64,000 nucleotides of DNA from Acanthosoma haemorrhoidale (Eukaryota; Arthropoda; Insecta; Hemiptera; Acanthosomatidae): positions 140,303,937-140,367,936 of the forward strand of contig OV884011.1 in NCBI GenBank assembly GCA_930367205.1. The letters are read 5' to 3'. Each line of letters opens with the position of its first letter. The first letter of the stretch is position 1. The position numbers and the translations under genes are program-made. The notes under the pieces were generated by a model, which was not told the origin of the DNA, made no database searches, and was given only the letters and a program-made list of their open reading frames with translations. Below are positions 57,862 through 64,000 of the stretch, piece by piece.

Positions 57862-60449
57862 TTATTGTTATATGGAAATATGGAAAAATAGGTGGGTGTT
57901 TTCTGATCCATGAAGTGGGTAACTTCTGATTGTCCATGTTGAAGTTGGCCTTTAAAATAATAAAACAAATTCATAGGTAGGAAGAACACACACAGATTAT
58001 ATATATATATAAAGTAAGTTTATTAAAATCCGTATGTCTGAAGGGTAAAGAGATGATGAAAGAGACGGGCTTTGAAAGTAGGATGTAACAGAACATCACG
58101 AATGCAAATAGGGAAGGAATTCCAGAGGTTTGCAACTCAGCAATGAAGGACTTTTCGAACGATGCAGTTTTATGGGGTTAGTCAATGTTTTAAAAGCTGG
58201 TTTTAATCAGTTACTTCATATTTTATAAACACATATTTTAGAGTAATTATTAAATTAATACTGTTAAGAAGTTTTCCTACTATTTTTTTTCTCTCTGGGG
58301 CCAATGGTCAACATCCCTGACTAGAAGGATTCTACAAGGAGTGGAATTGTTGGCCGTTTGGATTTAAAGCGTTATGTAAATTTTATGGTTGACAGAGGTT
58401 GTATTTACCCACGACACTATGGGACCATTAAGATAAGTCGATTCGGCTCTCCTATATGGCAGGCGTTAGTCCAAGCTATGACCGCATGTTCCTATTTCCA
58501 GTCTGAAACATTCCGGATTTAAAAAAAACAAACAATTTTTCAAAATGTCTGATAAAACATAAAGGCTTTCGGACTCCAAGAATGATTCTATTGAACATCT
58601 GATTGCAAAGAGCAGTGATCATAAAGACTGATTGCCGTACCTCGTTACTGCGTAACAAGAACATTTTTAGAACCCAATTAGCACAGTTGTAGTATTTTAT
58701 GTCTTGTATCAGTAGTTTGTTAGCATCGTTAAGAAAGGGTTTATTCATAAACATGATCTGAACAAAAGTTCATGACCGAAAACAGATCATCTGAAAAGTA
58801 AAAAAAAAAAATATATTATTCCTCTCGTTGGGTTTTTTATCATGGGTTAATTATTCAAAAAATATAAAAACACCATCCGATATCCAAGAAAATGTTTATT
58901 AATCAATTTTTTCTGCACCCCTTTTTCTTTTAGTTCCATTGTACCTTATATTTCCATTACTTGCAATTAGAATTAGGATTCTTGTTTACAGTAGACAACT
59001 CTTTAGCTTGATTGGTATTTAGTTAAAAATTAAAATACAAACTACATCCTAAAATGTATACTTCTAAAGTACAGTAGAATCAAAGAGAGTATGAAGGCCT
59101 GGGATACCAACTCGGAGAATTAGGTAAAAACCATGTCGTCTACTCAAATTTCACCGATCGTCTGTCTTTATGTTTTACGATAGCAGCCGAAAAGGTGTCA
59201 ATCTTTTTTAAATATGCCGAATAGTTAAGGTTTAAAAAACTACTAATGGAAACTATAAAAAAAAATATGTGGGTTTCTTAACTGATAACATTACTCAAGT
59301 CCCATTTCAGAACCTTTTTGAGATTTACAGCTCGATGGCAATAGATTTTTTCCCGATGTATAAGGAATCATTGAAGACGATAACGAATAATAATTTAAAA
59401 AAATGTAGTTTTAGTTTCTAGGACCAGCAAAAGAAATAGATATTTGTACACAAAGAAATGCGCTTAGATAATGAGTAGATACAAAACTAAATACCTCTTC
59501 TTTATACTTTGGTTCAACAATTTCTCTTCAGGGGTGAATCGAAGCATTCAGGTATTCCGCATTTTATCACATCCAATGGCGCAAAAGCTCAAAGCTCTTT
59601 CCGCATTCGGCTCTAAAACACTGAAAGGATGATGGAAGCTCATAACTTTTTCACAGTAACTGCCCTAACTAATTGACGCTCATTGTATTTCTATAGAACC
59701 GTTTTATAAAGTTTGTTATCGTTATGGAATAGCGTCGTCATTTACCACCCTTTAAAGGGCCACCCTGACTTTAATGGAACCGTAGAATATAATTCTGTAA
59801 AGATGGAAACTTCGAGGGATGGTTCGAATCCCGATGGTAAGTAAACTGTGACTATTTCAGCTAAGTACCAATATTAATTTCTTTCTTTTCTAAAATGAAT
59901 TACTTACGTTTCTTTGTCTTACAAAGTAGAGGAGGAGACAGGAACTGGTTATTACTGAAATTTTTCGGGAGCTGTTTGGACTTTAGCAGTCTCTTTAAAA
60001 TCACTACTATTCATATAGTACTGTTCATATGTGCACAGCTCATCAGAAAATGCATTTCCAAAAGTACTTGATGTCGAAGGCTCCATACGAATAGTACTTT
60101 TGAGATCAGCTCGGAAGGATCTGTTTCACTGAATATCGTTCTTGTGAATAGTTAGGTAGTTCCGTGTAGTAACCCTTTCTCGGATGAGTATTCTGCCACG
60201 TTTTCCAGCAGTATTTCTATTAAATGTATTAATTCAATAGAATCGTTAAAGGAGAATAAATTTTCTATAATAGTGTTTGTCAGTGCATTTACTATTTCGG
60301 ACCTTATCAATAATATTCAAACAGTTGGAAGGGAAGTAATTATTATTGCAGAGACAACGCACAAAAAGAACTCTCACAACAAAAAAAGTTAGGGAAAGAA
60401 ACGAAAATAAGGAGCAAAAACAAAACAAAAAAGTCGAACACAGGAGTAA
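57862..60449. other. AT-rich stretch, no gene recognised
   Basis: A TA microsatellite lies at about 57998-58010. CCCTTTAAAGGG at 59748-59759 is a 12-bp palindrome. GGTTCGAATCC at 59820 is a B-box word without tRNA structure. If the promoter at 57.8 kb is real this is its first intron. Confidence 0.45.
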
Positions 60450-60960
60450 ATTTAAAAGTGAACCCGGCTTGAAATTATCCCCTTGTAAGGAATCCGCGCC
60501 AGGTTTGACAAGATTTAAGAGGAAGTCGGTAATTGGCCAGAATCTAATAATTTCGGCTTTTTGGCGGGTAACCTTCCCCTCATTATTGCGGCGGCGGTCT
60601 TCAAATCGTTAGCAGAAACTCTTGTGGAGTTCAACTCGCCGAAATGCATCATTTGAATATCTCCTGTAGGAGCTCTGGCTATCTGAGAATGGATACTCTC
60701 TTCTCTGTTTCTCCTTTGTCGGTGTAGGATTCCAACACCTGTTCCGTCATTCTTTACATATAGACCGACGCTCTTTTCGGTATCGGAATCCGTTTCCCCT
60801 CACAGGGGATAATTTTTAATCGGCTTGTATTTCTGACAACTTATCCTCCGCAATGGGCGCTGGCATCTCCTCCACAAGGGGAGTTAATTATTTAATTCAG
60901 CGCCTTGATCACGTATTCGAACAGGCTGGAATGCTTTGGCTTGATCGACAGTGAAATGGC
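60450..60960. promoter_or_regulatory. GC-richer island of unknown role
   Basis: The block includes GGCGGCGGTC near 60590, CTGTAGGAGCTC, and a CCCCTCACAGGGG stem near 60798. Frames are short with no domain. By composition it belongs with the other islands. Confidence 0.2.
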
Positions 60961-63900
60961 ATCTTTGACACGCACACCTTTTCTTCAAAATCATCATCAT
61001 TATTATTTTGAGTTAGAGAGATATAACTTTGTATACATAACAAATGAATAAAGCAACCTGACTAATGTGGAGGCCAAGGGCTGAGTCTGACTCATTCAGC
61101 AAAAGGAGCAGCTAGTGAATAGAACTTTTTTTCGGTATAGGTTTGTGGGAACCGACCCTGGTCAATCAAACCTTTTTTTTATTTACATTTGTAATTCCAT
61201 TTGTAATACTTATAACCTGGAGTTATTTTCTGAATATGAATAAATATTATACATATATATCCATTTTGTGACCACTTGTAGCATAACGAAGGCGTTTCCA
61301 TTCACGTCTTTTATTTATTTATAAGCGGATATTTATTGACAGTAAAATTCTAATTTTCTCTTGTAAATTACCATTTTCTGATTACTGGGACTAAGCCGTC
61401 AATGTTGCTAAACAGCGATAACCAACAGAGTGGACATGTCCTCTAGCAGTGAACAGACCCAATCCCTTGACTGGTAGCATAAAGGCGACGATGGGTGATT
61501 TGTCGTGCATGCCCCGCCAACAACGCCCCTCTGACGTGAAGATTACAGAGTACGCTTGGCCTATAACTACTTAACACACCTGTTCCATATCGCCCAAATA
61601 ACACCCCCTCAACACTTTTCAACTCTATTTCAAACGGAGCCTGTCCGAATTTGATTGGCGATCGTCATTGACACTTCCGAAGTTCAAGATGCGGCCTTCA
61701 CTCGAGGGTTTTCGGCATCTTACTAATATGTTTGTTATGATGAATGGATTTGTATTGTTTTCAAGAATATACCAAAACAAAGTAATTCCCGAGCAATTTC
61801 GTGTCACAGAATTATAACATTTAAGTGCTAAAAGCATGAAAAGCGTTTTCAATTTCAAAATAATAAAAACGCAATCCAATTTGCAGATTAAAATCTGCGG
61901 GACACTAATAAAATGATAAAAATGACTTAGATAAACACTAATATTTCTCAATTGAAACGATCCCGAAGTCAGAAATAATAATGAATCAGATCAAAAAGAT
62001 ATAACAAGATTTAAACAATAAATATAAAGCACAATAAGATTATAGCCATCTATAATATAGAATAATCAATAATCTATAATAAAATTAACGAAACTTGCTT
62101 TATGTTTAGTAATAAAAACAATAATAATTTTATGTTTAAACAATTAGCAAAAAAAAATTCTATTATCGTAACAATTTGTTCATTTTGTGGATGTTGGTGT
62201 CGTTTTTACCTATTTTAAGTAAAATATCCGAACAAGCAATCATTTGTTACTTGGCTATATAATAGAAGATATGCTCTACCTTTTTTTTCACGGATTATAC
62301 TCTCCAGTGTAGTGTTTTGGCATATTCTTACTTTCGACATTTTTGAAATAGCGGGATTACGAATTATTGAGGGTTAAAAAAAGGAAAAAGGAAAATTAAC
62401 GGGGTTATCAGTTTTTATTAAAATTCCATATACGTACAATACAAACTACAAAACAACAAACTAAAATATGTACATGCTCAGTTTCGTTTTTTTTCTTGCA
62501 ATCGGTAAAGGCTGTTATAATCTCCTTTTTTTCACAAATGGACAGACACTTATGGGTACGCTTTGAACTCATGGTGAAACCACACTGAACTGAAGGAATA
62601 ATAAAGCATATAGAATCCAATCCAAACAGGAAAAATGTAAACATAAGTACACCCCCCCCCCCGTAGTTATAAGACGAATCTCTTGATGATGGTCTGATGG
62701 TTGGTAGAAGCGTTGAATTTAACAGCCAAAGAGAAAGGTTCAATCTTTTCAAATGATGTGGGCCGCGATATTTTTGTCCAAAACTTGGATTTTAAAATGC
62801 CTTTGTATTTCGTTTGGTGTTACCCTCTTTAACGTGTCTTATAACCATTGATGAAAAAACAAGTATTTCATCCAAACAGCTTTTGAGATTGGACTTAAGA
62901 AAGCTATAAAATCAAAGTTAGTTAATAGATTCAGTAGATCCTGAATTAATTTTCTTCCTTGTTTAATTCTTTTAGACCTTAACGTTCTAACAATAGGTTA
63001 GAAGTTAAGAATAATTCTCTGTAAGCAATTGAAACCTATAGGCTGTACCTTAATAAATTATAAACACTTATAAAAATAATAAAGGAGTCACGAAGTCACA
63101 TTGGGCTCATTATTCTTATAGTTTTCTAGATTGGGAAGTAGAACGATTGTAGTGATTTAATATTTAGTCTTCTTGTCTTATAACCTACACATGATGATTT
63201 ATCACAAAGTTGGCAGCAAAGACGGTAGTCTTCATCATCTTATCATAGCTCATAACCGACAAACCGTTGGGGGTCGAGAGGGCGAAGCCCCTTGTCTGGG
63301 CTATCAATTCCATAATTAATAAGGTACTTAATCGACAACTGTTAACTGTTAAATCCGCTATATAAAGCCCGTAGGTATATATAACTACAAAAAAATCACA
63401 TCTAATACTTATACTCGTAAGCGTTGGATAAATTTAGCTCTGCTCGCCTGCAAAGTATTTTTAACAATCGCATTAGTTTTGCTTTTATTATGTTTTACGG
63501 TTCATTCAACGACCGGTTGATCGTTACTTGCTACTTCGTTATCAGATATTCCTGTTTTTACTGCTGTAGATATTGTGCCTTTCATTGCCAGATGGGGAGT
63601 GTGCAGTTTTCCTAATGTCATTGCTGAGACGGTGGCTGGAAGACGCATGACTGCTCGGTGTTGTAACCTACCTATGTAGTTATAGTTATGGCATTCATCT
63701 TTCCTCTTTTTCATCTACCTAAATATGAGTCACCTGTCAATTTTTAGTCGGCTAAGGCAATATAAGGCAGGAAAGTACGTATTTGGTTTCCCCAAAAAAA
63801 TCTGAAGCATACTAACAGCAATACTGTTTAGGCCCTTACTTAACAAACACCGCGGGAGTTGCTACTGTCGAATTTCACCCTCATTAATCCCTATTCATTG

Positions 63901-64000
63901 GTTAGACAAAGTTAGAGAACAGGGATTTTTTGAAAACATTCAAGTTCTTTTTTTATAGGAAAGTTATACACAAAATGCAGCCATCCCCATGAATATTTTG
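60961..64000. other. AT-rich stretch with an 11-base C run; no gene recognised
   Basis: A GC-richer block at about 61440-61700 contains TGACGTGA, a CRE-like word. Frames at 61625-61951, 62408-62752 and 63424-63714 show no domain and no strong splice sites. The poly-C run is at 62652-62662. Confidence 0.5.
62652..62662 (+). repeat. Poly-C run, 11 bases
   Basis: Eleven consecutive C residues occur in AT-rich flanks. Confidence 0.95.

Noticed and set aside
58020..58200. Protein-like words (for example GIPEVCNSAMKDF) suggesting a dispersed coding repeat
   Set aside because: They recall repeat-derived peptides in other arthropods, but there is no second copy here and the frame is broken.
59790..59840. 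GGTTCGAATCC, a perfect tRNA B-box word
   Set aside because: The flanking bases do not form a T stem beyond two pairs, and no D or anticodon arm exists.
60346..60612. Lys/Arg-rich 88-codon frame
   Set aside because: Its composition reflects an A-rich tract; there is no domain or splice support.

Overview
This window looks like non-coding or intronic nuclear DNA from an animal, most likely an arthropod. It is AT-rich, has no long open reading frames, and shows no operons, Shine-Dalgarno sites or dense coding. The recognisable repeats are animal-type: non-LTR (LINE) 3' ends, a Penelope-like inverted element, a solo LTR, a mariner-type MITE, a long GA microsatellite and several poly-C/poly-G runs. 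A Penelope-like signature together with mariner and Jockey-like remnants would fit a crustacean (for example a copepod) or a chelicerate. That placement is a guess, because no diagnostic gene is present.

Layout. From 1 to 25 kb there is mostly unremarkable AT-rich sequence with short GC-richer islands at about 0.7, 2.3, 10.0-10.7, 16.1-16.5, 19.5, 20.5-20.8, 21.4 and 23.0-23.5 kb. The same stretch holds a 31-bp-stem hairpin at 9.0 kb, a Penelope-like fragment at 11.6 kb, and splice-like signals at 15.4, 15.5 and 18.2 kb. From 25 to 39 kb the content is repeat-rich: two copies of repeat family A, a 603-bp inverted-repeat element, an A-tailed retroposon, a Jockey-like 3' end, and a 5'-truncated LINE bounded by a 28-bp target-site duplication. 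Beside that LINE are two coding-like minus-strand segments. From 39 to 50 kb there are more islands, three further candidate exons or small ORFs, a second Penelope-like copy with inverted arms, and the largest family A copy. From 50 to 64 kb there is a solo LTR, a directly repeated 110-bp sequence, an enhancer-like island with CRE and SOX motifs, a second Jockey-like end, the mariner MITE, and a 161-bp GA tract followed by a tandem-CCAAT candidate promoter with a splice donor.

No complete gene can be assembled from sequence alone. The simplest reading is a large intron or gene desert with regulatory islands and scattered candidate exons. The candidates least like chance are the minus-strand pair at 37.7-38.1 kb, a 59-bp plus-strand exon at 43.9 kb whose peptide resembles the Cys-Pro-Cys-His segment of carbohydrate sulfotransferases, a 76-codon minus-strand exon at 44.4-44.7 kb, and a 68-codon ORF with one membrane segment at 45.4 kb. 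All need transcript evidence. All motif and repeat calls were made by eye.
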